64,000 bases of DNA from contig JBAMDO010000072.1 of the NCBI GenBank assembly GCA_037074765.1, forward strand, positions 1-64,000. The letters are read 5' to 3'. Every line of letters begins with the position of its first letter. Position 1 is the stretch's first letter. Of this stretch, positions 40,601 to 51,368 are shown one piece after another. The position numbers and the translations under genes are program-made. The notes below the pieces were generated by a model. That model ran no database searches. It had not been told where the DNA came from and worked only from the letters and a program-made list of their open reading frames with translations. The stretch is from Mansonella perstans (taxonomy: Eukaryota > Nematoda > Chromadorea > Rhabditida > Onchocercidae).

Positions 40601-41333
40601 ATTCGTGCCTTTTGCTAGTCGCATCGATCTTTTACTTCGTAATAAAGTACGTCTTTTTGAGGATGAATAGTTTTTTTAATCTGTTTTACAGTTTTAATTG
40701 TTTTCCTTTAGAATTTTAATTGATTTTTGCTGCGCGTAATATCAAAATCGTGTCTTTACCCAATTTCAGTATGGTCAACTATCCGCTCATGGTCGAAAGT
40801 TTATGTCTGCTTCACTGATTAATGTTAAAACACTTACAAGCTTTAGTGAATTGCGTTCATTCTTCCTTGCGCTTGCAACTCAGAATGAAATGCGTGCTTT
40901 GACGATGCAGTTTTCCTTTGATAAAGTAATTCTTAAATTTAAAGCCTAGAACTTTTTCGCAAAAAATTTTCCCTTGAAATCTTTTTGAAATTTTTTTCGT
41001 AAATTTAAGAATATGAGTCTAAGAAATTGATTACAGTAGTATGTATTTAAGAAAAATGACTTCCTTTTTTGTAAGTTATTTTTGAAAAAATAATTGTGTT
41101 AGTTAGATGCCAAAATCTAACAAAATGAAATATATATATAATCTGAGAAATCAGATTAGGTATATGAAGATACGTCAAGTTAAGCTTATTCTTTCTGAAC
41201 ATTGAAAATGGAATTTTAGGAGGATCAGCTACGAGATGCTCATTTTCTCAATGGTTCATTGTCTTACAAAGCTGCAATTAATCGGCTGGAACACGCATTA
41301 TACGTCGATTTTGCAGAGCATTGGCAATTATAA
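22605..41333 (+). CDS. pad-1: PAD-1, DOP1/Dopey-family trafficking protein
   Basis: Fifty exons join in phase to about 2,458 residues, close to animal DOP1 proteins (roughly 2,300-2,500). The DOP1 N-terminal domain lies in exons 1-7 (to 24935). Markers are NEWADLISALAKL (about residue 47) and CLHPALPHGVHLKALETY. The conserved C-terminal region (exons 38-50) includes LEQTTWLKR, LKHWLVITDHLMTHDKTSF, LKRLAFIVLSSELGQYQ, PDIQ and FQMCHWAF. DOP1 acts with MON2 in endosome-Golgi traffic. In C. elegans PAD-1 limits vesicle budding by controlling TAT-5 flippase location. Exons: 22605-22781, 23207-23428, 23624-23754, 23858-24047, 24184-24309, 24527-24678, 24836-24935, 25176-25334, 25536-25700, 25830-25927, 26266-26395, 26618-26828, 27123-27218, 27444-27620, 27793-27900, 28150-28285, 28537-28624, 28853-29014, 29101-29207, 29431-29560, 29840-29926, 30233-30396, 30526-30670, 31307-31521, 31800-31976, 32107-32310, 32456-32651, 32917-33006, 33183-33367, 33546-33678, 34018-34220, 34403-34589, 34819-34920, 35197-35322, 35665-35874, 35996-36142, 36364-36516, 36723-36898, 37147-37328, 37617-37731, 37903-38071, 38413-38522, 38886-39001, 39156-39251, 39521-39676, 39915-40051, 40230-40396, 40553-40646, 40770-40925, 41220-41333. 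Least certain: the donor after 28285, the donor at 33678 (33714 also fits), and exon 26618-26828. Confidence 0.93.
32703..32766 (+). other. Candidate frame-breaking (poison) exon in pad-1 intron 27
   Basis: A 64-nt open segment is bounded by a TTGTTTTAG acceptor and an ACAG/GTAATT donor, inside the intron between exons 32456-32651 and 32917-33006. Those two exons join directly in phase 0, and that join keeps the DOP1-like order FLELFMT-ISLHFLRSYF. Including 64 nt would shift the frame and reach TAA 12 codons into the next exon. It could be a regulated exon that triggers nonsense-mediated decay, or a chance pair of good splice sites. Confidence 0.35.
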
Positions 41334-41597
41334 CTACAGAAATCCTGCAAACCTTCGAAAAATCTATGAGGTTTCATAATTAGTAACATGAGCTATTATT
41401 TCATTATTTTCTGCTGATTTAGAAAATTGCATTGTTTAGTTTAAATTGATGGAAATATTTTTGCTTGAATTCTAAATGCGTTTTAATGTATATGATGAGA
41501 AAATTGGAATTTATATTATGAAATTTTTTCGGGTAATTATCAAAGATATGCCAAATCAAAATTTTTTAAGTATTTGAGTATTTTTGTGTAAATTTCA

Positions 41598-41603
41598 AAT
41601 AAA
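41598..41603 (+). promoter_or_regulatory. Candidate polyadenylation signal of pad-1
   Basis: AATAAA 265 nt downstream of the pad-1 stop codon. The hexamer is common in such A+T-rich DNA, so this is only the first canonical candidate. Confidence 0.35.
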
Positions 41604-43601
41604 TTGTGAAAGTCTTTCATACAATTTTATTAGTAGGCAAAAAAAGAAGTTATGGCATGTATTTTTTTCTTGCCAATAATTGTATATAATTTCAAATAGA
41701 TGTGTTACAGATTTAGAAATTTTATGTTTGTACAATATGTATGGAAGTAATCTGCCAAACCGTGTGATTTTACTATGACTGACTTAAATTTGATTTTTGA
41801 GTTGAACTTGTTCAGTGAATAATTATCATAAAGCATGAAATTTTGTTGAGGAAAAAATCATTTGTAAGCATTGTTTTAAAGTATTTGTAGAAATATCATT
41901 TTACTGTCCATACTTTTAATAGGTATCAGTTTTCCTTATCCATCATATTCTCGTTGCAATTTCATAAAGCATCGGAAATCTCAGGAAGTTTACTTCAGTC
42001 ATCACAGCATCAAATGAAGCCGTTTTTTTCACGTTCTTCTTATCTGATTATTGATAATTTAATTTCACACTGCTTGATTTAAATAATTTAAATTAGGATG
42101 AAATTTCTGAGAATTATGTACCACAGTCGACTATATAGTTACATGGCACGGGTGATACCTGATTTACCTAATTAGGCCAACCCATGCGCTTAGAAAGTAT
42201 CAAATTTAAATCATGAAACAGTAAATTTCCTTTTTTGTTCCATGAGAATAGAGTTAGTGTTTAATTAATTTCTTATTTAATACCTAAAACATAGCATTAT
42301 GTTCATCGACTGTTACAAATTCTTTGTGTTTATTTGGAATTGTAAATTTGTATATTTATGCTTCAAAAAATCAGTGGAAGATAATTTGTTACTGTGATTT
42401 AAGTTATGTTTACTTGAAATTGTATGAAAAAAAAAGGAATTTCCTTTCTTTGCATAATTTTTGTTTTCGGTCTCCATTTATTTTCCATTGTTGTGCTATT
42501 TTTTTTTTCGCATCTGGAAATTTCCGGTAAATCGATTCGGATAAGATTTTGTTGAAAAATGAAATCGAATTATTTCATGCCTTTTTTTCCACAAATAATG
42601 TCGAAAAAAACAATCATTTATTTAAGTTGAAGTTTCATTCAGTTTCAAGATAATATGTGTCAAAATCTTTTCACACAGTCATCGTTTTAAATTATTTGAA
42701 ATTAATACTGTTATTGTTTTTTCGTTGCAATCATTTGTATAATAATTACAGTGTTTTATCAAATTAAAAAATATTGATCGGGAAATTTACATATTTCTTT
42801 TTCTCTCTATCAAACACTAATGACATATTCTTGTGCAATAAATTGAACTTAAAAAATATTTTGCCAAAGGAAAACAAAAAAAAGAATGAAGGAATCGATA
42901 CGCTGTTCAACTTTTTACGCTCTTTTACGATGAATAATTCAGCAATTATTACTGGGAAAGACCAATTTCTATCTATGTGCACTATCATTTCATGATATAG
43001 GAATTAATGCAGGGATACAAGCAAATATAATAATGCTTTAAAAAACTTTTTGCAAATACTCCAAATAAAATAATTAATTACAATTGATTGTCAAAATTTG
43101 ATTTCACCAATGAAACTAATATATGAGTAATGAATTAGAAAACATACAGGAATTGTTTACATTAATTAGTTGTATGAATGATGCAAATTAACCAAATACG
43201 AATTATTTGATTCAAATGATTGCCATTATAAGTAATGGTTCCAAATTTATTTGGCAATTTTTTTTTTTAACAAAGTAGAAAAGAAGGATTTTAAAAGTTT
43301 CTTAAAAATAATTGTCTTATAAAATTTTTATATATACTTTCATTATCACATTGTTATTTTATATTTCACAACAAACGTTTTTAAATGTGTTAAAAAAAAA
43401 ATTGCAATGATAAAATGTGACATTTTGAATAATTACAATAGTTTATTTACAATTGTATAATTAAAATTTAATGGATGTGACATTTAAATTTTATTAGTGA
43501 CATTCAAAAATTCGACGGTATATTTTTTTGCTAAGTAATCATTAACGATGATTGTCTAATAAAATTTGTAAATAAAATTTGAAATTAATTACACTTTTTG
43601 T

Positions 43602-43664
43602 CATATATACATACGTACATGCATGCATACATACATACATACATGTACACATGCATACATGCAT
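43602..43664. repeat. CATA/CATG simple repeat
   Basis: Repeated CATA, CATG and TACA units, including four consecutive ATAC units near 43627. It lies about 470 bp upstream of the ankyrin/IQ gene. Confidence 0.85.
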
Positions 43665-44112
43665 TCAGCAGACAGGTCATCATTAAACCAGCACTACTAC
43701 CACTAATGTGATATGTGAACAGGTTAGATGGATGATACATTGATAGGGACAGAAGGTGGATGGGAAAAGGTGAGGGATGTTGTAGGCACTGTGAAATAAT
43801 AAATATTGACCATTTAATAGAATAATGATGATAGTATGTTGGTAGAACAATTAGCAGGTATTATTGATGAATAAAGTTAAGGTAAATAAACAATTTTAGT
43901 TGAATAAGCAAGAAATTATGTGAAGAAAAAAAGTGAGAAGCCAGTAAATAAAAAATATTCTAAATATATAGATTAAACAAATAATAATAAGGTATATTGA
44001 ATTTTATGCTATAATTTATATTCATTACAACTAATCTCCTTGACGAAACAATAAACAATTTTTTTTTTTTATTTTTGTTTCTTAAAAGTTTATAGATTTT
44101 TAAAGGAAATTT

Positions 44113-44127
44113 GAATTGGAAAATTAG
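44113..44127 (+). promoter_or_regulatory. Candidate spliced-leader acceptor of the ankyrin/IQ gene
   Basis: TTGGAAAATTAG ends five bases before the ATG at 44133, with no visible upstream exon. The pyrimidine tract is weaker than at the other gene starts here. Confidence 0.4.
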
Positions 44128-44132
44128 CATTG

Positions 44133-45159
44133 ATGAATGTTAAATTTTTGGAAGCAATTGATTTGTTACGTGATAATAATGTGACACAGTTTGAAAAGCT
44201 TATCAAAGAATTTCCACAATTACTCGAAATACGACGTCGTGGACGTTCACTACTTACTTATGCATTACTTTTTGATCGTTTACGAGCTCTACAAATTATT
44301 TCAAAGTATGGTTTTAATTTCTTGTACTTATTACTGTTAATAAAAATCGAAAAAAAAGAAGCTTAAATAATAATTTAACAAAATTCATCCATGTACTATC
44401 AAAATTTTATCAAATATAATAATTTGCTTTTTTTTCTTAGCTTTAAACTAACTATTGATATTATTAATTAATAATTAGTCGCATATGTTTGCGTTGTTCC
44501 AATTTCAGACGATCAGTGTCATCAATTGATGGTGAGGAATTTTCGGAAAGTGCTTTACATTGGGTTGCAAAATTTGATGCACGTAAATGTTGCAAATATT
44601 TGTTAAGTTTGCCACGGCAATTTTCCGAAACATCATGGATTGTGATGAGAAATAATCGACAAATTACACCAATTCATCTTGCAGCACATTATGGTCATGC
44701 GAAAATTCTAAAAGTAAGTTTTTCAATCATCAATAAATATTTCAATTTTCGGTTTTAAATTTATTGTTCAGTTTTTTTTCTTAAAACATTTAATTAATGC
44801 AAATTAAATGTATTTAAGTAAATAAGTATGGCAAAGACAAAAAGAGATGAAAAATATTAATATATATTTTTCTTTGTATTATTTGATAATTTTTGAACTT
44901 TTTTCTTACTTTAGCAAAGCCAGATGAAATAATTTAGCTAAATTTAATTTAATATTTTAGTTAAATTTAATTTTTAGCAAAATGAAATATGTAGCACGCA
45001 AATTATGTGTGCGTGTGTGTCTGTGTGTCTCTGTGGGTGCATCTGTGTGTGTCTGTGATATTGGTGCATATCGAATTTAATAAATTTAATAAACATTGAA
45101 AATAAGGTGGCAGTTAAAGAGTATCACAAGAACTATGAGTGTGGCGTGTGCATGTATGG

Positions 45160-45191
<32 letters not shown>

Positions 45192-48100
45192 TGCGTGTGT
45201 GTCTCGTGTGTACTTGTATCAGATATGCCTGATCCATATCGAATTTAATAAATTTAACAATTATTGAAAATGAAAATTAAAAGAGAAAAAAATGAAACAA
45301 ATCATAGATTTGAAAAAAAATATTAAAAATTTCAACTTCATTAGCCTTCTTTTTCCAGATGTTACTTCAATCTACCGTAATAGATAGTGAAAATTTTTAT
45401 CAAATGGTAAATGATAACTTTGGTCGATCACCGTTGCACTATGCTGCATGCAGTGCAAGGTTGGAGTGTTGTGAGGTGTTACTTGATGAGAAACTTGGAT
45501 TACCGGTGGATCAAAAGGATCGAAATGGACATACACCATTAATGTGTGCTTCTGCAAGCTGTTATCCAGATGGTTGCAAATTTAATTCATCCATTTAAAA
45601 ATTTTTTAAAATACAAATTTAAAACGTAACAGAAACGAATAAAATTTAATGCAAAAAATTTTAATTAGATGGTGCAAAAATAAATCGATAAATACTGCAA
45701 GCAAAAAAATGATTTAAAATTTTGTCTCAAAAATTTTGCACATTTTTTTATTTAAATAACACAAGTTAGAAGTGGGGAAAAAATGAGCAAACAAAAATTG
45801 CACACTTTTTGCAAAAAAATTATTTTCGTTTTATGAATTACATTTTTAGATTGAATTATTTTTTATTACATCTTGATTAATTTGAAATTAATGAACTATT
45901 AACTATTCATTATTAATCATTTCGTTATTAAGGAAAAAGAAAGCATTGTTAGTATCATTATTAAATTAAATTTTTGTAAATATAAGACATTTAATATTAA
46001 TTGCCTTTTTTATGATGAAAGAAATTTTTTTGTGACATAAAATACATTTGGTAATAATCATATTTTTGTTGTAAAACAAGTCTATTATTGATGAAAAAAA
46101 TTTGGTGAGAAATTTGAAAAATTAAATTTTGACTAGTTTTTTTTAAATTATAGCACCAGAAGTGGTTCGTTTATTAGGCAGCCGGAAAATTAGTTCGGTA
46201 ACAGCTCGTGACAATGATGGTCGTACAGCAATGCATTTAGCGGTAATTGCTCAAAATACGGCTATTGTTGACATTTTGCTCAACGAATTAGAATGTCCTC
46301 CAGAGGTTTATCTGAAATAATTTTCATTTCTATCTAATTAATGAATTAATCTACTTAAAAGTTATTAGCTAGTCAAGTATATAAACGAAATATACGAGCT
46401 GTTTCCTTGTTGCAGGAAAAAACATTATAATCCCTTTCGTTATCATTCCTTCACATAGGCTTATCAATTAATTAATTACTTCGGTTTATAATTAGATTCA
46501 TTTATTAGGATTATAACTTTACCGTAACATACAACTTAAAAATTTCACTTTTTTATAAATCAAATAAAATGGCTAAATTTGAAATTTACAAAATATTACT
46601 TTTTTTTTTTAAGCAAAATTGTCCGGAAAAAAGAAAACAAAAGAAAAATTATTTTAATTTTTTTTGAAATTTTTTTAAAAATCGAAATTTTAGACGTTCG
46701 ATAATGATGCTCGTACGCCATTACATTATGCAGCAAAACATGGTTTTGATGAGATGGTCAAGAAATTATTAGCAGCAAAAGCTCGCAATGCTACACGTGA
46801 TTGTTTCGGTATCTCACCGGCACATTATGCTGTACAGAGTGGTCATCGTAATGTTGTTGACCAATTAATGACATCTGTTGGTGGAATGGTCATTACTTAT
46901 TTATTTATTTGTTGCCAAATATTATTATTTAACGAAAAAAGGCTCAAGTGATCATTTTTAGTTGTTTATTTTTGCTAAATAATTATTTAACGAGAAAAAA
47001 AGTGAGCTTTGCAAGTGGTCATTGCTTAATTATTTATGGCTAAATCATGAAATAAATAAAATGAAAAAATAAAAAAAATTAATGGAAAGAAAAATGTTTC
47101 AGGAACAATATGATAGTGATGGACGCTCATGTTTTATGTGGTCAGTTATTGCTGATCAGGAATCATTAGTACAACATTTCCTGGAACACTATCAACCGAA
47201 TCGTAATCATAAAGATAAGTATGGTTATACAGCACTTCATCATGCTGCACATGTTGGAAGTTTACGTTTGGTTAAATTATTAGTAAGAGAAGGATGGAAT
47301 ATTCATGTAAGTTATTATTTCTCATATTTTAATTAGGAAAAAAGGAATGAAATTACGAAAACTATTAAATTTTTAATAGTTATTTGAATTAATTTGTATT
47401 TATATATATATAAATTAAATTTCCAAAATTTTATTAAAACTATTAGCTTAAATATATCTTTCAAAAATTTTTTTTACTTTAGGGTAATTATAAATTTTTA
47501 ATGATAAACATAATAATAATAATAATATTAGGAAGTGGAAGATGCTGGTGCAACAGCTCTTCATCTTGCTGCAGCTAAAGGTTTTACAAATGTTACTCGT
47601 TTATTAGTGATGGTTGGTGCTAACTGTGAACATACTGATCAGCAGGGAAGGTTAATTAATTTTCTTGATTATAAAACTCTAAATTTTACTATTTGATATT
47701 AAATGAAATGTAATTTAAAAAACATTTATTTTAATTTTACATCATAAATTTAGAACTCCAATATTTTATGCATGCTTGGGTGGACAAGCGCATACGTTAA
47801 GTGTTATGGTAACAGAATTAAATTGTAAAATAACGCATGCGGACAAACTTGGCCGAACAGCGCTGCATTGTGCTGCCTTTGGCGGCTATATTGGTTGCAT
47901 TGAAGTACTGATAATGAAAGATGTCAGTATTTTAAATTTTATTATCAAATTCCAAGTACTGATCATGAGATATTTAGTTTTTAAATTTCATTATTTAAAT
48001 TTTATAATGGTTAGAAAAATATAGCATTACTAATAGAATTGATCAAATCAACAATATTAAATTAAAAATAATTCTTGATTGTATGTTTCCAATTTTTGAA

Positions 48101-49716
48101 CTAGTTAAAATCTTAAAAAATAAATTTTTATTACTTTTTACTCAATTACTTTCTAACAGTTATTGTTAGATAAAATATACGAATAATTCCATGCAGGAAT
48201 TCTTGCTAATAATAATAATAGGCAAAATTGTTTTTCAGGAGTGCTTTTTTTTTCAGGATTGTCTAATTCATAAGGAAGATTTAGATCAATTTACACCAAT
48301 TCATATAGCTTGTGAAAGGGGCAAATATGATTGCGTGAAATATTTGCTGAAATGTGGAGCAGCTGTAAATGCATTTGCACGCATTGATGATTGCACACCG
48401 TTAAGTTGTGCACAAGCTAATGGACATCAACAGGTTCGATTTCAAAAATACGAAAAAATAGTTAATTAGATAACAAGTAAAATTTATGGGATATGAGGAA
48501 TAGTCAGCAAACATCAATAAAAATAGGTATAGATCTTATAAATTAGTAACAGGCAAAATTAAGAAAGTATTAAGTAACAGTTTATGGATATCACAATAAC
48601 TGATAAAATTTAGAAGATACAGATGATAAATACTAATAACAGGCCTATTTAGAAGATGCAGCGAATAGCTACTTTATTGAACCGTGATTAAATGAGAATG
48701 AATTGAAATATTGATAGATATATTATTTAGACAAAAGAAAAAAAAATTGGAAGGATTGTATTGATGTTTGACTTTTCGTCTCATCTTAACTTAGTTAAAT
48801 AACAAAACGAAAAGAAAAAAAGATTGGATAGCCATGCAAAATAGAAAGCTTTTTTAAACAGATAATTTGAAATTTCCTTCGTTGAAAGGAAGCCTTCTGA
48901 CAATCGTGGTAATTTATGATTTCGATCATGAATGACATGAATCATGAAAAATTGACCAGCTATCAAAAATCAACAGTAACTGATCAATGATTACTGAAAA
49001 TCACAAAGTCTCATCACAAATCACCAGAAACTGAGCAAAGATCATAAAAAATTACGAATAAGTGAACAAGGAACAGCAAGAATCATCGAAAGCTGCTCAG
49101 GGATCAACAAAAATCACGAATAACTGAGAAAGCCTCATCAAAAATTACCAGAAGCTAATACAGAATCACAAAAAACTGACCATGGATCGTCAAAAATCAT
49201 CAGCAAACTTAATAAGGATCACCAAGAATGATCAAGAACTTATCAGCGACCGTCAAATAACCGATTATGGATAACAAAAGTTCAAATATAATTTTGAATC
49301 CAGAATTAGTGACTCTAAGTTTGATGTAATCTGACGATAATACAGCTTTTCTTGATGCGATAAAGGAGAAGTTGTAAGCTGTAGCTTGAGCTTCATTAAC
49401 TATTCTGTATGGGATTTGCTTCAAATTTTTTATTTAATGGAAAAATGGAAATCCATTTTTTTGTGAAATTCAAAAAAATTAAAGGAAAAAAAGCGAATTT
49501 AACAATCGAATACTTTTTTCTTCTTAAAGTCTTTTCTCCTTTTTTCAGATTGTTAACTATTTACTGCGTAATGGTGGATTGTTTCCATATCAGTTACGAA
49601 ATTTGGCCGCATTAATCATCCAGAAATGGTGGCGACAACATTCACGATTACGACAATCCAATAAACAAAAAACAAAAAGAAGAAGAAGACTTAAAAAAAA
49701 GAATACAGTAGAATGA
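44133..49716 (+). CDS. mlt-4: Inversin-like ankyrin-repeat and IQ-motif protein, likely MLT-4
   Basis: Ten exons join in phase to 591 residues: 44133-44305, 44509-44713, 45359-45572, 46154-46305, 46694-46888, 47103-47306, 47532-47650, 47754-47922, 48257-48433 and 49549-49716. About residues 15-545 are ankyrin repeats, with markers such as ITPIHLAAHYGHAKIL, DARTPLHYAAKHG, KYGYTALHHAAHVG and GRTALHCAAFGGYIGCIEVL. One repeat has GRSCFMWS where inversin has GRTSFMWA. An IQ motif (AALIIQKWWRQ, about 557-567) and a Lys/Arg-rich tail end the protein, in the same order as inversin's ankyrin block and first IQ. Vertebrate inversin continues for several hundred residues more; this protein does not. In C. 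elegans the inversin relative MLT-4 is needed for moulting, with NEKL-2 and MLT-2, in epidermal endocytosis. The orthology is inferred from the sequence pattern. The first ATG after the acceptor was taken as the start. The stop is TGA at 49714. Confidence 0.8.
45005..45260. repeat. Duplicated GT-rich block within an mlt-4 intron
   Basis: Two blocks each consist of a GT/GTCT-rich stretch followed by an identical 23 bp (CATATCGAATTTAATAAATT and TAA), at 45067-45089 and 45235-45257. They are 168 bp apart. The second block contains a pure (GT)n run near 45163-45190. This is a local tandem duplication that has diverged. Confidence 0.8.
48930..49240. repeat. Degenerate minisatellite in the last mlt-4 intron
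   Basis: About ten decayed copies of a unit of roughly 28-32 bp built from ATCAAAAATCA, CCAGAAACTGA and CAAGGATCA pieces. Copies are too diverged to fix one period. It may be an old satellite. No open frame is associated with it. Confidence 0.6.
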
Positions 49717-51368
49717 TCCAGTCAAGGGCAGCAAAATAATGAAACATTTAGTGATTATTTATTTTAATGAAAGGAATTGTTAATTAGTGCGTTTTTAATG
49801 AAATACTAAATTTTCCAATTAATGCAAAATGAAAATATACTGATGAAGTTTTACTAATTCTGCTAAATTTATTTTCCTAAATTTTGTTAGTTTAATTATT
49901 CGATATAACTGTTTATTAAACAAACCGATAATTTTAAGGTGTATTTTAAGTACTTCTGCTCATATTGTTTGATGACATCAATTCATCTTTTTTAATTTTA
50001 ATAAGTTGAATTTTTAGAAATTCTGTATATTTCTCTAACATTTTTATAGAAATTTGAAAAATTTACAGTCATAAATTGCAGGTCCATCGATACCACAACA
50101 CGCTAAATATTTAAGTCAGAATAAACCAATATATCGAGTTCTACATCCGAATATTTTCTTTCGATCACAGAACTGGAATAATATAGTAGCATTGAATATG
50201 GAATTAATTAAGGAGTTATCATAAGAATAGAACAGATTTTTAGTTTTTCAATGTTCAATAATTTTTATTAGAACAGTAGGTAGTAGATTCAAAAAAATCC
50301 ATAATTTCATGGAATCTCTTCAAACGAAAAACTTTTATCCAGTGTTTGCTATCATCATGATATATTTCAATAAGAATACGGATGCTAAAAATCGCTTCAT
50401 ATTCTCAGCTATTCCATTTTTTTTCGCTCATCGTAGAATTTTTTTTTTCGTTCAAGTCTTCAACTCCAATCAAAAAGAATACGAATAAAACACTGATAGA
50501 ACAATATCATAATTTATCCCTAAACCATTAAAAGAAGATTCCATACTTACTTGAAGTTATCTTATAGCTCAAAGCATTCCTTATCTGTTCCCTTATCATT
50601 TTTTTCATTAATTCCTTGCCATTCATTTTCCAAGCTCATTTTGTGATAAAATGGCTTGATTGTTAATGTTAGATGACTTTTCCATGAAGATGGCTAACTT
50701 TTTCGACCTATAATGACCACCACCATGTTGAATGATTAGATGGATTCAGCGATCGCTATTTTTGAATTTATTACCCACTGGTGCTTCATTTGAAATCGCC
50801 GCACCACTATGCGAAATACGATAAATTAAGGGTCACAAATCTTCAAGTCATCAAAATTCTTAAAAAATAGGTCACTAGTAGTATCACTTAATTCAGTGTA
50901 TTTCTTGGTTTGTCAAATCAGCGGTTGGATCCGCAGAACTTCAACCGCCTCGACAATAACGACTTGTTATTAGCTATTAAAGAAATTGATTAAAAACTAC
51001 ATCCTACCTTTCAAGTAATAATTATTTATTGGATCACTGTCACAAATTACGATAAATAATTAATCAAACCGATAATAATTAAACCATCACGTGTGAGCAA
51101 CAATTAACATATTGTCATGTAATATCATTCTATTGTGATTTGCGAGTAGAGTAACGCCTTGGCGCAGAGAAGTGTCCTCCAGCGTGAACAGTTTGGTTCG
51201 GCAAAATCTTACTTTGCAGGAATACTTTATATTATTCGTTGCACAGAAACAAGAAAAATTCCTATTAAAAATCGAATGAAACGTGAAGAGAAATTCGGGA
51301 ATTACAAGCATAAACTAGTCCAATCCAAATAATGACTTAAACCATGGAAATTTAAATATTTAGAGAAA
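49717..51368. other. Intergenic DNA between convergent genes
   Basis: This separates the + strand mlt-4-like gene from the - strand ribosome recycling factor gene, so it must hold both 3' ends. One exon-like segment (50082-50224) is described separately. The remainder is A+T-rich with no other coding signal. Confidence 0.6.
50082..50224 (+). other. Candidate alternative last exon of the mlt-4-like gene
   Basis: A 143-nt segment follows an AAATTGCAG acceptor and is open for 47 codons, ending at TAA. The encoded peptide has mixed composition (it begins PSIPQHAKYLSQNKPIYRVL). A donor (CTGC/GTAATG) at 49567 inside the last annotated exon ends in the exact phase needed. Using it would replace the IQ motif and basic tail with this 48-residue end. 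No similarity is recognised. It could also be the remains of another gene. Confidence 0.4.

Larger units (their letters stand above)
41334..44132. other. Intergenic DNA between pad-1 and the ankyrin/IQ gene
   Basis: A+T-rich, with no supportable exon. It carries a possible pad-1 polyadenylation signal near 41598 and a CATA repeat near 43602. Open frames near 42770-42990 on both strands are A/T composition artefacts with no splice context. Confidence 0.7.
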
